Source: DSUN01 sp035527715
GTDB lineage: Bacteria > Planctomycetota > PUPC01 > DSUN01
DNA length: 64,000 bases
Direction of reading: 5' to 3'
Assembly (NCBI GenBank): GCA_035527715.1
Contig: DATKZY010000008.1
Coordinates: 72,926-136,925, forward strand
Part shown: positions 49,645-58,768 of the stretch, piece by piece
How the letters are laid out: each line of letters starts with the position of its first letter
How positions within the stretch are numbered: position 1 is the first letter of the stretch
Notes under the pieces: generated by a model
What the model was told of the DNA's origin: nothing
Databases searched by the model: none
The model's input: the letters and a program-made list of their open reading frames with translations, nothing else
Made by a program: the position numbers and the translations under genes

Positions 49645-52600
49645 ATGAGGCGGCTCGGCGGATGTGCTGTAGCGATGGTGTTCTACCTCGCGGCTGTTGG
49701 TTCTTCCGGGGCAGGCGGGGCCACCTTGCTCGTCCCCTCGGAGGGGTATCCCACCATCCAGTCGGCCATCAACGCGGCGCAGAATGGCGACACGGTGCAG
49801 GTGGCCGCGGGCACCTACCTGGAGAACCTCGTCTGGAGCAAGAAGGACATCGCGCTCGTCGGGGCGGGGCCAGAGCAGACGATTGTGGACGGCAACGGAG
49901 CCGGCTCGTGCCTGACCATCAGCGGGGGGGTTCCCGCGACCGCGCGCGTCGAGGGGTTCACGTTCACCAATGGGAATGCCCCCATCGGCGGCGGGCTGTA
50001 TGTGATGAACTCCTCCCCGGCCATCGGGAACAGCGTGATTCGGGGGAACCGCTCGGCGCAATACGGCGGGGGCATGGCCCTCACGAGTTCGGCGTCGGCG
50101 GTCACCGGCTGCACCGTCGCCGGCAATGAGTCGTACCAAGGGGGCGGCGTCTTCTCCTGGGGGTCGGGGGTGTCCTGCACGTTTGCGAACTGTGTGATCA
50201 CAGGGAACAAGGCGACCGCGATTGGCGGCATCGGGTTGAGCGGCGGGCCGCAGGTGCTGAGGGACAGCAGCATTACGGCCAACGAGGCCAGCTATGCCGC
50301 CGGGGTCTGCGTGATGAGCAGCACGTCGGTCGCGCAGGTGAGCGGCAACGTCATCTCCGAGAACAGAGCCACCTTGAGCGGCGGCGGAATCTTCTTCATC
50401 AGTTGTTCCGTGGCGGTCGTCAACAACGTGATCGCGCGCAACACGGCTCAGGCCGGCGGCGGCATCTATGGGGATTCCTCTTCAGGAACAGTATCCAGCA
50501 ACCAGATATCGGCGAACGCCGTGTCGGGGACGGGTGGGGGCGTGTTCGTGGCGAAGTGCGGCGCCCTGGCAGTCAGCGAGAACCTCGTGGAGGGCAACGA
50601 AGCCGCCGCCACGGGCGGCGGCATGGTCGTCGGCGCCTCGCCCGGCACCGTCACCGGGAACATCGTCATGGGGAACCGGTCCGGTGCAGGTCCCGGCGGC
50701 CTCGGCATCCACTGGAGCGGGAACGTGACGGCCTCCGGGAACACGATCATAGGGAACTCCGCATACGGGCTTTCGTCCTCGGGCGGCGGGGTGGCGCTCT
50801 TCGGAATGTCCTCGGGCACACTGAGCGACAATATCGTCACAGGCAACACCGCCGGTGTAGGAGGCGGCGTGTACGCTTACAGCTACTGCGGCCCCTGGAC
50901 GCTCACCAACAACACGATCGCGGGCAACTCGGCCGCCTTCAACACCGGAGGAGTGTACATCTACCATTCTACGACCTTCACCCTCACCGCCAACGCCATC
51001 ACGGGGAACACTCGCGACGGGCTTTTCTGCTTCGGGACCTCGCCACGGATCGAGGGCAACGAGATCGCGAACAACACCGGCTGCGGGATCCGGCTCACGG
51101 TTTGTGGCGTCGGAGAAGCCGAACTCGTCTCAACCCCGACGATCGTGGCCAACACCATCGGCGGCAACGGCCAGTGGGGCATCCTGTGCCAGGACACCGC
51201 GCCGGCGAACGCCGCCTCGCTGGAGGCCGACAACACGCTCACCGCCAACGGCAGCGGCCAAGTGTGGCAATGGTGGTACGGGAACGTCAGGGCGCTCCAG
51301 CAGGACGGCACCCCGGCCGCCGGCGCCCGCGTGAGCATCTTCAACAACGATGGCGACACGACCCCCGACGGCGGCTCGCCCTTCACCACAAGAGCGGATG
51401 GCTACACGGACGACCCCAACCGCATCTATGACTGGGCCCGCATCACCGAGTTTGAGGTCACAAACCAGGGGGTCCGCAGGACCATGACCCCTCAGACCAT
51501 CCTGGCCACCCTCGGCGCCCTCACGGGCACGACTACCCATAATTGGAGTGGCCGCCGCCAGACCGCGATCGTCGTCCTCGGGGCCAACCGCCCCCCCGTC
51601 GCGGATGCAGGCGACGACCAGGAGGTGGAGCAGACCAGCCCCGCGGGCGCCGAGGTGACACTCGACGGCTCCGGGTCCTCCGACCCCGACGACGACGCGC
51701 TGACGTATGCGTGGACCTGGCCCGGCGGCTCGGCCACGGGCGTCAACCCCACGATCACCCTGCCCCTCGGCACCACCACGATCACGCTCGTGGTCAATGA
51801 TGGGCAGGCGGACTCGGAACCCGACACCGTGGCGATCACGGTTCAGGACACCACGCCCCCAACCCTCGTCATCCCCGCCGACATCACGGTCGAGCAGGCG
51901 AGCGCGGCCGGCACCGTTGTGGACTATAGCGTTGCAGCCACAGACGTCTGCGACGCCAGCCCGACGGTCGTCTGCACTCCCCCGTCAGGCAGCGTGTTCC
52001 CGCTCGGCGTGACGACCGTGACCTGCACGGCGACCGATGGTTCGGGCAATCAGACGGCGAAGTCGTTCACCGTGACCGTTCGCGACACGACGCCGCCGGA
52101 GTTGGTGGCGCCCTCCCCCATCGTAGTCGAGCAGGCGACGGCAGACGGGACAAAGGTCGAATGGCAGTGCCTCGCCGCAGACGTGTGCGATGCCGAGGTG
52201 GATGTGGTGTGCGAGCCGCCGCCGGGCAACGTGTTCCCGCTTGGGACGACCACCGTCACCTGCACCGCGACCGATGATTCGGGCAATCAGACGGTGAAGA
52301 CGTTCACCGTGACGGTGAAGGACACGACGCCGCCTGAGATCGAGAGCGCGTGGGCGACGCCGAACGCGCTCTGGTCGCCCAACCACAAGATGGTGGACAT
52401 TGCGCTCGGCGCGGTGGTGGGCGATGTGTGCGATGCGGCGCCGGGGTGGAAGATCGTGGGCGTGACGTGCAATGAGCCGGTCAACGGCCAAGGCGATGGG
52501 AACACGTCGCCCGACTGGGAGATCACGGGCGACCAATCGCTCCGGCTGCGGGCCGAGCGCTCGGGCACCGGCTCGGGCCGCGTCTACACGATCACCATCG

Positions 52601-52686
52601 AGGCGACCGACACGAGCGGCAATGCCTCGACCGCCACTTGCACCGTCACCGTCCCGCACGATCAGAAGAAGCCGGGCGGGAAGTAG
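49645..52686 (+). CDS. Secreted right-handed beta-helix protein with PKD and HYR-like domains
   Basis: 1013 residues from ATG 49645 (AGGAGAGGAG upstream). Signal peptide (LGGCAVAMVFYLAAVGSSGA). Residues of about 30-560 are parallel beta-helix coils of 20-24 residues, each with a GG-G and N-rich turn such as GGGIFFISCSVAVVNNVIAR and GGGVYAYSYCGPWTLTNNTI. A PKD-like domain (about 647-735) contains ADAGDDQEVEQ and DGSGSSDPDDD. Two HYR-like repeats (about 741-900) each have FPLGVTTVTCTATD or FPLGTTTVTCTATD. A third related domain ends the chain. It is likely a surface or matrix protein that binds polysaccharide. No catalytic residues are evident. A terminator follows. Confidence 0.85.
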   Translation: MRRLGGCAVAMVFYLAAVGSSGAGGATLLVPSEGYPTIQSAINAAQNGDTVQVAAGTYLENLVWSKKDIALVGAGPEQTIVDGNGAGSCLTISGGVPATARVEGFTFTNGNAPIGGGLYVMNSSPAIGNSVIRGNRSAQYGGGMALTSSASAVTGCTVAGNESYQGGGVFSWGSGVSCTFANCVITGNKATAIGGIGLSGGPQVLRDSSITANEASYAAGVCVMSSTSVAQVSGNVISENRATLSGGGIFFISCSVAVVNNVIARNTAQAGGGIYGDSSSGTVSSNQISANAVSGTGGGVFVAKCGALAVSENLVEGNEAAATGGGMVVGASPGTVTGNIVMGNRSGAGPGGLGIHWSGNVTASGNTIIGNSAYGLSSSGGGVALFGMSSGTLSDNIVTGNTAGVGGGVYAYSYCGPWTLTNNTIAGNSAAFNTGGVYIYHSTTFTLTANAITGNTRDGLFCFGTSPRIEGNEIANNTGCGIRLTVCGVGEAELVSTPTIVANTIGGNGQWGILCQDTAPANAASLEADNTLTANGSGQVWQWWYGNVRALQQDGTPAAGARVSIFNNDGDTTPDGGSPFTTRADGYTDDPNRIYDWARITEFEVTNQGVRRTMTPQTILATLGALTGTTTHNWSGRRQTAIVVLGANRPPVADAGDDQEVEQTSPAGAEVTLDGSGSSDPDDDALTYAWTWPGGSATGVNPTITLPLGTTTITLVVNDGQADSEPDTVAITVQDTTPPTLVIPADITVEQASAAGTVVDYSVAATDVCDASPTVVCTPPSGSVFPLGVTTVTCTATDGSGNQTAKSFTVTVRDTTPPELVAPSPIVVEQATADGTKVEWQCLAADVCDAEVDVVCEPPPGNVFPLGTTTVTCTATDDSGNQTVKTFTVTVKDTTPPEIESAWATPNALWSPNHKMVDIALGAVVGDVCDAAPGWKIVGVTCNEPVNGQGDGNTSPDWEITGDQSLRLRAERSGTGSGRVYTITIEATDTSGNASTATCTVTVPHDQKKPGGK

Positions 52687-52712
52687 GCGGCGCCTTCTCT
52701 TTCCCACCCCGA

Positions 52713-52737
52713 GGGGGCAGGCCCTTCGCCTGCCCCC
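52713..52737. terminator. Hairpin terminator between convergent genes
   Basis: Stem GGGGGCAGGC/GCCTGCCCCC (52713-52722 with 52728-52737), identical to that at 49269, followed by TCCCCT rather than a T-run. It may act in both directions. Confidence 0.7.
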
Positions 52738-52776
52738 TCCCCTACTTATCCCTGACAGCTTGGCCCACAGCAGGGA

Positions 52777-55338
52777 CTACTTCGCCGTCCTGAAGTAGAT
52801 GTCAATGGCATCGCGACCCAGGCCCCGGGGCGAATCAATGAAGACGTGCTCATAGTACCAACGCTCTGGCTTCAGGCCCGCCGTTCTGATCTCGAGCTTG
52901 ACCTCGACCTGCTGGCTCGCCTTAGGTCCCAGGGTGCCCTGGGCGGGCGTTGCGGTGATCCAGGGCACGGTGGCCGTTATGGTGTAGGCGGCTGTGCCCG
53001 GGCCGAGGTTGGTCATGACGAACGCTCTCTGGGCCGTGGTGCCGACGGGGACTTCCTCGCCGAGGTCGAACTGGCGTGGGCCGGCGCCGTGTTTCTTCTC
53101 TTCGTCGCTCTGCTTCAGCTCGAGCTGGGGGCGGTCGGGCGGGTCCTTGGGCCCGCCCGCGAAGAGCACGACGGCGAGGCCGTCCGTGGCGCGTCGGGCC
53201 GCCTCGCTCGGCTGGACGAGCCTGGCCCGCACGATGACCGGGTCTATGGCCGGCTCTCCCTGGGGCGCGGTGTAGTGCCCAGCGTCGTCCACTCGGCCGT
53301 TCGCGCCGCCGCCATCCACGCTCCAGGAGAGCTTCGCGCCGTCCGCGCCGAGCACGCTCGCCCGGAGCTCGATCTCCTGGCCGGGCCTCGCCTGGACGAC
53401 GCAGGGGGAGACCTCCACCTGGGGATAATCGGGGACCGTGGTGTACAGGGCGAGGGAGCGCCCGGGCAGTGTGTCCACCAGCTTCTCGCCTTCCAGGATT
53501 TTATCGCTGGGGATGACGGTGTGCTGATTGTTGTCGGGGAGGGTGGTGGCGGCGTAGAGGTGGCGGTAGAGGCGCTTCTGGATGGGCGGTGCGAATGCCA
53601 GGGTGAATTCCCTTTCGCCCGCCTGGTTGAGGACGACGAGCGAGTAGTCGGCGTCGCGCCGGAAGCAGGCGGCATGGAGGGCGCCGCCCTTGACCGTGGT
53701 CTTGAGCACCTTCGAGCGGCGCGGCACGTAGCGGGTGAGGAGGCTCGCGGCGTAGTAGACGGGCCTGGGCTTCTCCATCCAGGGCACCCATCGCCAGACG
53801 CCCCACTGGTGGAGGCCGTGGTCGAACTTGTCGCGGGCGTGCGCTCCGCGGCTGAAGGAGGTGAGGTGCTGGTCGGAGAGCCGCCAGCCGCCGATGGCGT
53901 AGGCACCCGCGTTCGCCGACGAGATCAGCGCCAGGCCCGCGTTCAGGCCCTGCTCGAACGTGTCGCTGCCGCCGAGGGCGAACTCGGAGAACCAGATCCG
54001 CCCGACGCTGCCCGTGGCCGAGGCCCGCGGGCCGAGCAGGCCACTGAGCCGGGTGAGCTTCTCCGTGAGGTCGAAGCGGCCCGAATAGTCGTGGACGGTC
54101 GCCACGTCGTACTGGTGTGCCTGGCGGACGCTCTCGGTGCCGCCGCGGTTGTCCTCGACGCCCCAGACCACGTAGTCGTTGCGGATGCCCTCCTTCTCCA
54201 TGCGGCGGAGGGCGGCGGGGTACATCTGCGGGTAGTTGTACTCGAACTCGTTGCCGAAGGTGACCTGGGTGATGCAGGTGAACTTCCTGACCTCGCGGAG
54301 GTAGCGGAGGAGGGCGACGAGGGACTCGGCGTGCTCCTCGGCGTCGCGGATGTCGGGGCGGCCCGTGTAGCGGGCGGCGGGGACGGCGAGCCAGCGGCGG
54401 GTCGGCTGGCGGAGCTTCCAACCGAAGTTCAGCCCCACCTCCACGCCCGCCGCCTGGCACATCTCGAGGAAGCGGTAGACCGATTTCATCCTCGGCCCGT
54501 TGGCCTCGAAGCCGCTGTAGTCGGGGGCGTAGGCGTGCGGGTCGTCGTTGTCGTTGAGGGGCTCCCACCAGTTGGCCTCGAACCAGGTGCGGGTGCCCTG
54601 GAGGCCGATCCTCCGGATCCGTTCGGCCTCGATGGCGAGCCAGGAGTCGTTCATGCCGCGTCGGCCGAGGTTGGGCGAGGTGCTCTCGCGCATGAGCTGG
54701 ATCGGGTCGTACTCGGCGGCGAAGCTGGCCCACCAGTCGCTCCGCTCGCCGGCGGGGCCGGCATCCACCTCGATCTTCGCCTCCAGAGAGGCAGCGCGGG
54801 TGCGCACCAGCGAGGCATCGTCGAACCAGGCCTCGCCCTTGCCGTTCAGGATGAGGTGCATCTGGAGCTCGGTGGCCTCGGCCGGGATTGTGAAGATGGC
54901 GGTGAATTCCCGCCAGCCGCCCGGGCCGGGCGCCACGTCGCGGGGCGCATGGACGATGGCGACGCGGCGGCCCCCGCTGAGCATCTCGAGCGCCAGGTAC
55001 GGCCCCACGCCGCCGGCCACCTCGCCCGCGCGGGCATAGACGCCGGCGCGGTATTCCTCCCCCATGATGGCGGGCCGCCGGAAGGTGAACGACGGATAGG
55101 TCTCCCGCGTGCCGTTGGGCGAGACGATGTGGCCGCAGGCGGCGGCGCTTCTCCGCGTGGCCGTGTCGCGCGGAAACGTTGCGCCGGCGGCGCCGCGGAG
55201 AAGCCATCCCGTGGGGGTCGCATCGCCCTCCTCGAATCCCGGGTTGGGGATGAGATTGCGCTCGGCGGCGCCCTGCGCGCCGAGCACGGGCGCCGCAAGC
55301 GCCACCAGAAACGCCCATGCCTTGAACAGGATACTCAT
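52777..55338 (-). CDS. Exported glycoside-hydrolase-like protein with CBM and Ig-like domains
   Basis: 853 residues from ATG 55338. Signal peptide MSILFKAWAFLVALAAPVLG. Residues of about 25-185 are a CBM-like jelly roll opening with NLIPNPGFEEGDATPTGW. A TIM barrel at about 190-520 has GNEFEYN (acid/base about E364) and WFSEFALGG (nucleophile about E452). A beta-sandwich follows, then Ig-like domains and an ASPM-SPD2-Hydin-like end (about 745-850). The barrel end resembles the protein at 7781-9247. The substrate is unknown. Confidence 0.8.
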   Translation of the reverse strand: MSILFKAWAFLVALAAPVLGAQGAAERNLIPNPGFEEGDATPTGWLLRGAAGATFPRDTATRRSAAACGHIVSPNGTRETYPSFTFRRPAIMGEEYRAGVYARAGEVAGGVGPYLALEMLSGGRRVAIVHAPRDVAPGPGGWREFTAIFTIPAEATELQMHLILNGKGEAWFDDASLVRTRAASLEAKIEVDAGPAGERSDWWASFAAEYDPIQLMRESTSPNLGRRGMNDSWLAIEAERIRRIGLQGTRTWFEANWWEPLNDNDDPHAYAPDYSGFEANGPRMKSVYRFLEMCQAAGVEVGLNFGWKLRQPTRRWLAVPAARYTGRPDIRDAEEHAESLVALLRYLREVRKFTCITQVTFGNEFEYNYPQMYPAALRRMEKEGIRNDYVVWGVEDNRGGTESVRQAHQYDVATVHDYSGRFDLTEKLTRLSGLLGPRASATGSVGRIWFSEFALGGSDTFEQGLNAGLALISSANAGAYAIGGWRLSDQHLTSFSRGAHARDKFDHGLHQWGVWRWVPWMEKPRPVYYAASLLTRYVPRRSKVLKTTVKGGALHAACFRRDADYSLVVLNQAGEREFTLAFAPPIQKRLYRHLYAATTLPDNNQHTVIPSDKILEGEKLVDTLPGRSLALYTTVPDYPQVEVSPCVVQARPGQEIELRASVLGADGAKLSWSVDGGGANGRVDDAGHYTAPQGEPAIDPVIVRARLVQPSEAARRATDGLAVVLFAGGPKDPPDRPQLELKQSDEEKKHGAGPRQFDLGEEVPVGTTAQRAFVMTNLGPGTAAYTITATVPWITATPAQGTLGPKASQQVEVKLEIRTAGLKPERWYYEHVFIDSPRGLGRDAIDIYFRTAK

Positions 55339-55392
55339 AGAGACTTCGCCTTCCGTTCCGCCTGGACCACGGTCGAGCGACAAGCAGCCCCG

Positions 55393-55421
55393 ATTCTATC
55401 TGCCGCCCCGACCTGCTGCAA
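55393..55421 (-). promoter_or_regulatory. Promoter of the 52777-55338 hydrolase
   Basis: Minus-strand TTGCAG (55421-55416) and TAGAAT (55398-55393) with a 17-base spacer. Confidence 0.55.
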
Positions 55422-55455
55422 CCTGGCGTTGGGCGTGAGGCCGCGCCCGGGGGGG

Positions 55456-55484
55456 TTGACAGGAGCGTGCCGGCTCGGTAGCAT
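55456..55484 (+). promoter_or_regulatory. Promoter upstream of the broken Gfo/Idh gene and HEPN/MNT pair
   Basis: TTGACA (55456-55461) and TAGCAT (55479-55484) with a 17-base spacer, 50 bases before ATG 55534. It probably still drives the HEPN/MNT genes. Confidence 0.6.
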
Positions 55485-55533
55485 CGGGGTTCGGAGGGCC
55501 CCGAGGAAGTGGATGGGGAGGAAGGAAGTGAGG

Positions 55534-55842
55534 ATGAGGATGAACCGACGCGAGTTCGTGCGGCGGGCCGCGGCGGCGGCTGCGCCGCTCGTGGTGCCCG
55601 CCTCGGCCATCGGGGCCGAGGGGCCGCCGCCCAGCCGCCGCATCGGGCTGGGGTTCATCGGCCTCGGGGCGATGGGCTCGGGGCACGTGCGCGGCAAGGC
55701 GCTCGGAGGCGAGACCTGCCCCGACGGCTCGAAGGGCGAGGTTGTCTTCGACACTCGACAGGGCGTCGCGGCCCGCTTCATGGTAGAATACAGGGAACAG
55801 GGCGTGGATGCATCGGCCCTGAGGCACTGGAGCCCCTTGTGA
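55534..55842 (+). pseudogene. Truncated Gfo/Idh oxidoreductase (Tat signal and first Rossmann strand only)
   Basis: 102 codons from ATG 55534. The N-terminus is a Tat signal (NRREFVRRAAAAAAPLVVPA) followed by RIGLGFIGLGAMGSGHV, after which homology to the intact paralog at 56574 stops. The remaining 49 codons (KALGGETCPDGSKGEVVFDT and on) are unrelated to the family, and the frame ends at the HEPN start with four bases of overlap. The intact gene carries a 54-base identical segment (55633-55686 equals 56703-56756), which shows recent common origin by duplication. Confidence 0.85.
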
Positions 55843-56225
55843 ACCAGCAAGTCAAGAACTGGCTGGATTCCGCAGCCTACGACCTGGAGACGACCGAGCA
55901 CATGTACCGGACCGGCAGATACGTCCATACCATTTTCATGTGCCACCTTGCCATCGAAAAAGTGCTGAAGGCAAGAGTCCAGGAGGTCACCGGGCAACTC
56001 CCGCCGAAGACACACAACCTCCGCTACCTCGTGCAACTCAGCCGGCTCGAAATCCCGGAGGGCATGTTCGAGTTCCTCAGCATGCTGAGCGACGTGAGCA
56101 TCCCCACGAGGTACCCCGAGGATTTCGGCAAACTCGTCGAGGCCTACAATGGCCCCGTGGCGAGGAGGTACGCAGACAAGACCCGAGAGGTGTTCCAATG
56201 GATAAGAGAATCGCTGACACCATAG
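55839..56225 (+). CDS. HEPN-domain protein (toxin-like)
   Basis: 128 residues from GTG 55839 (TGGAG upstream). All-helical HEPN pattern: NQQVKNWLDSAAYDLETTEH, FMCHLAIEKVLKARVQEV and PPKTHNLRYLVQLS. Proteins like this pair with a nucleotidyltransferase in HEPN/MNT toxin-antitoxin-like modules. The strict Rx4-6H catalytic motif is not clear, so RNase activity is uncertain. The gene overlaps MNT by 28 bases and starts inside the end of the truncated oxidoreductase. Confidence 0.85.
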   Translation: MNQQVKNWLDSAAYDLETTEHMYRTGRYVHTIFMCHLAIEKVLKARVQEVTGQLPPKTHNLRYLVQLSRLEIPEGMFEFLSMLSDVSIPTRYPEDFGKLVEAYNGPVARRYADKTREVFQWIRESLTP

Positions 56226-56524
56226 AGCGCCTCCAGCGGTCCCTGGGGCAGTTGGGCATCCGCGCGGAACGGATCGTCCTCTTCGGCTCACACGCCACGG
56301 GGACGGCCGACGAACACAGCGACATTGACCTCGCGGTCATCTCCGGCGATTTCGGGGGCCTGGACATGCTCCAGAGGCTGGAGACCGTCGGTGTGGCTTT
56401 TGCCAGAGCGGGAATCATGGGGCCCGTCGAGGCCCTGGCATACACCCCGGAGGAATACCATTCCAGGAAACGAGGCACGTTCGTGGGCGACGAGGTCAAA
56501 GCGAAGGGCGTAGCCGTCCTGTGA
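56198..56524 (+). CDS. MNT-type minimal nucleotidyltransferase (antitoxin-like)
   Basis: 108 residues from ATG 56198. The polymerase-beta fold motif IVLFGSHATGTADEHSDIDL gives GS at 30-31 and the metal-binding D42 and D44. The C-terminal half (ETVGVAFARAGIMGPVEALA) is intact. MNT proteins can AMPylate the HEPN partner to silence it. It overlaps HEPN by 28 bases, and the intact Gfo/Idh gene begins 49 bases later. Confidence 0.9.
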   Translation: MDKRIADTIERLQRSLGQLGIRAERIVLFGSHATGTADEHSDIDLAVISGDFGGLDMLQRLETVGVAFARAGIMGPVEALAYTPEEYHSRKRGTFVGDEVKAKGVAVL

Positions 56525-56573
56525 GCGCCGCCTCGACCTCGACGGCACCAGCGTCCGACAAGCCGCAGGGAAG

Positions 56574-57929
56574 ATGCCGGTGAGTGGAGAAGACAGAGTC
56601 TGCGTGAGGCGACGGGACTTTGTCCTGCGGGCCGCGGCGGCGGCCGCGGCGCCACTCGTTGTGCCCGCCTCGGCGCTGGGGGCCGAGGGGGCCGCCGCGC
56701 CGAGCCGCCGCATCGGGCTGGGGTTCATCGGCCTCGGGGCGATGGGCTCGGGGCACCTCCGCTGCTGCCTGGCGTATCCCGACGTGCAGATTCTCGCGAC
56801 CTGCGATGTGGATCGCTGGCGCCGCGAGCGGGCCAAGGCGGCCGTCGAGGAGGCATACGCCGCGCGGCAGGCCGCCGACAAGTGTCAGGCCTGCAACGAC
56901 CTCCGCGACGTGCTGGACCGCCCCGACATTGACGCGGTGGTCATCGCCACGGGCGACCGCTGGCACGGCCTCGCCACCGTGCTCGCCGCGCAGGCGGGCA
57001 AGGACGTCTATTGCGAGAAGCCCATCTCGCTCACCATCGCCGAAGCGCAGGCCATGGTCCAGGCCGTCCGCCGCTACGACCGCGTGTGCCAGATCGGCCT
57101 CCAGCAGCGCTCGACCCCCGAGTTCATCCGCGCCTGCCAACTCGTCCGCGCCGGCGCCCTCGGCACCCTCCGCATCGTCTACGTGAACATGGCGGGCACG
57201 AGCGCCGACGTGAGCCTGCCCGCCGAGCCCGTGCCCGAGGGCCTGGATTGGGACCTCTGGCTCGGCCCGGCGCCCTGGCGGCCCTACAACCGCCGCTTCC
57301 ACCCCTACGGCCAGTGGCACGGGGTGGTGCCCTGGCACTTCTGCCGCGACTTCGGCGGCGGGAACCTCACGAGCAACACCGTCCACGCCTTCGACGTCGT
57401 GCAGTGGGGCCTGGGGATGGACGCGAGCGGCCCCGTCGAAGTCACGCCACCCGAGACGGGCAAGGTGCCGTTGCTCACCTATCGCTACGCGAGTGGGGTG
57501 CTGTGCCAGGTCGTCAACGGGCGGCTGCCGCGGCCGCGCGACTTCGAGCTGAAGGGCTGGGACGAGGCGACGGCGGTGCAGAACTTCGGCGCCGTCTTCG
57601 TCGGCGATGGGGGCTGGATCCACGTCGGCCGCGAGGGCTACCTGCGGAGCCAGCCCGAGGAGATCGTCCGCCAGCACCTTCCCCCGCCCGACGGCGCCCA
57701 TCCCGTCGGGAATCACCACCAGGACTGGTTCCAGTGCATCCGCGCGCGGCGGCGGACGGCGTGCGACGTGGCGGTCGGGGCGCGGTCCACCACGGTCTCG
57801 CACCTCGGCTGCATCGCCCACTGGTTGGCGCGGCCGCTCCGTTGGGACCCTGTGCGCGAGGAATTCGTCGGCGACTCCGAGGCGAACCGCTGGCGCTCCC
57901 GCCCCATGCGCCAGCCGTGGCAGATCTGA
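56574..57929 (+). CDS. Exported Gfo/Idh/MocA oxidoreductase, intact paralog
   Basis: 451 residues from ATG 56574; GTG 56604 is also possible. Tat signal RRRDFVLRAAAAAAAPLVVP. Nucleotide site LGFIGLGAMGSGHL; catalytic region VYCEKPISLTIAEAQ; the second domain has DWDLWLGPAPWRPY, FCRDFGGGNLTSNTVHAFDV and GNHHQDWFQCIRARR. It has the architecture and length of the protein at 37616-38914. No own promoter is visible after the HEPN/MNT insertion, so it may rely on the promoter at 55456. Confidence 0.9.
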   Translation: MPVSGEDRVCVRRRDFVLRAAAAAAAPLVVPASALGAEGAAAPSRRIGLGFIGLGAMGSGHLRCCLAYPDVQILATCDVDRWRRERAKAAVEEAYAARQAADKCQACNDLRDVLDRPDIDAVVIATGDRWHGLATVLAAQAGKDVYCEKPISLTIAEAQAMVQAVRRYDRVCQIGLQQRSTPEFIRACQLVRAGALGTLRIVYVNMAGTSADVSLPAEPVPEGLDWDLWLGPAPWRPYNRRFHPYGQWHGVVPWHFCRDFGGGNLTSNTVHAFDVVQWGLGMDASGPVEVTPPETGKVPLLTYRYASGVLCQVVNGRLPRPRDFELKGWDEATAVQNFGAVFVGDGGWIHVGREGYLRSQPEEIVRQHLPPPDGAHPVGNHHQDWFQCIRARRRTACDVAVGARSTTVSHLGCIAHWLARPLRWDPVREEFVGDSEANRWRSRPMRQPWQI

Positions 57930-57960
57930 GACGAGCCTTGGGGGTCCAACGAGTTCAGTA

Positions 57961-58135
57961 AAGTTCCTGCCCCCACCGACCTCGCGTCGGTGGAGCAAGG
58001 ATTGACAACTACGCAGGGTATCCCTCACCCCCCATCCCCCTCTCCACTTTGGTGGAGAGGGGGCGAGGGGGTGAGGTCTGACGCCGTGGTAGTTGGCAAA
58101 CATCGCCCCACCGAGACAAGCTCGGTGGAGGCGAG
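57961..58135. repeat. Composite palindrome (CCCTCACCCCCC core)
   Basis: This fills most of the 289-base gap after the oxidoreductase. A large inverted repeat pairs 58022-58046 with 58052-58076 (CCCTCACCCCCCA against the matching G-rich arm). An outer CCACCGAC/GTCGGTGG-like hairpin and a GTAGTTGGCA/TGACAACTAC pair flank it. This is a common MITE-like pattern; no gene is present. Confidence 0.75.
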
Positions 58136-58218
58136 GACCCGGCGAAGTCATGGCACTTGAGCCGGCTGAAGTGTGACCGAGTTCAGTGATCTGTGGCTTG
58201 AGGCTTGCCCGGAGACCG

Positions 58219-58695
58219 ATGCTCAACATGAAGCCATTCTTCGTCGCTTGTTGGGCTTATCTCGTCGCCTATGCCGCCTGCGCCATTGTGCGCGTGGTTC
58301 GGCGGACGCGCCGCGGGGATCCCTGTCTGCCCGCGAACGCCGTGTCAGCGGAGCGCGCCGCACTGAACCAGGCGGTCACCGGCACATTCGGCAGCGTCAT
58401 CGTGTACTGCTTCTATCTTGCGATGTCCGCCTGGGTGGTCGGGCTCGAGCCGCTGATCGATCGGATGACCGTGGGGCGCGCTCGATGTCCGCACTTGTTG
58501 GCCTTTGGGGTTCTCGTGGCGCTGCCATGCCTCGTGGGCATGATCATCCTCTGGGGCTGGGGCGTCGCCGGCCTCGTGCGGCTCTGCCGCAGACACAAGG
58601 CCCTGATGGCTCACCCGCTTGTGTTGCTGAGCGCATTCGTGGCCGCCCTTTGGCTCGGCTGGGTTGCACTTTACGTGGCTCACTGCCGCAGCTAG
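58219..58695 (+). CDS. Small membrane protein, paralog of 59621-60043
   Basis: 158 residues from ATG 58219 (GGAGACC upstream). Four hydrophobic helices (about 8-24, 60-80, 94-118 and 130-152). The segments AVTGTFGSVIVYCFYL and GVAGLVRLCRRHKALMAHPL correspond to AVIGTFTSLIVPFAYL and GVKGIVGLYRREPRLLLHPT in the gene at 59621. Function unknown. It is followed one base later by a tiny ORF and then a third membrane gene. Confidence 0.7.
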   Translation: MLNMKPFFVACWAYLVAYAACAIVRVVRRTRRGDPCLPANAVSAERAALNQAVTGTFGSVIVYCFYLAMSAWVVGLEPLIDRMTVGRARCPHLLAFGVLVALPCLVGMIILWGWGVAGLVRLCRRHKALMAHPLVLLSAFVAALWLGWVALYVAHCRS

Positions 58696-58696
58696 A

Positions 58697-58768
58697 ATGG
58701 CGGCGTGGCTTCTCGTGTGCGTGCTCGCTTGCCTTCTCTCGCTCTTCGGCCTGACGGGCGACTTCTGA
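58697..58768 (+). CDS. Possible 23-residue hydrophobic micropeptide
   Basis: An ATG one base after the TAG of the previous gene opens MAAWLLVCVLACLLSLFGLT then GDF and a TGA. The next gene's GTG follows the TGA directly. One membrane helix would be formed. The tight spacing (TAGAATG, TGAGTG) argues for translational coupling in one transcript, but a chance ORF of 23 codons cannot be excluded. Confidence 0.4.
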   Translation: MAAWLLVCVLACLLSLFGLTGDF

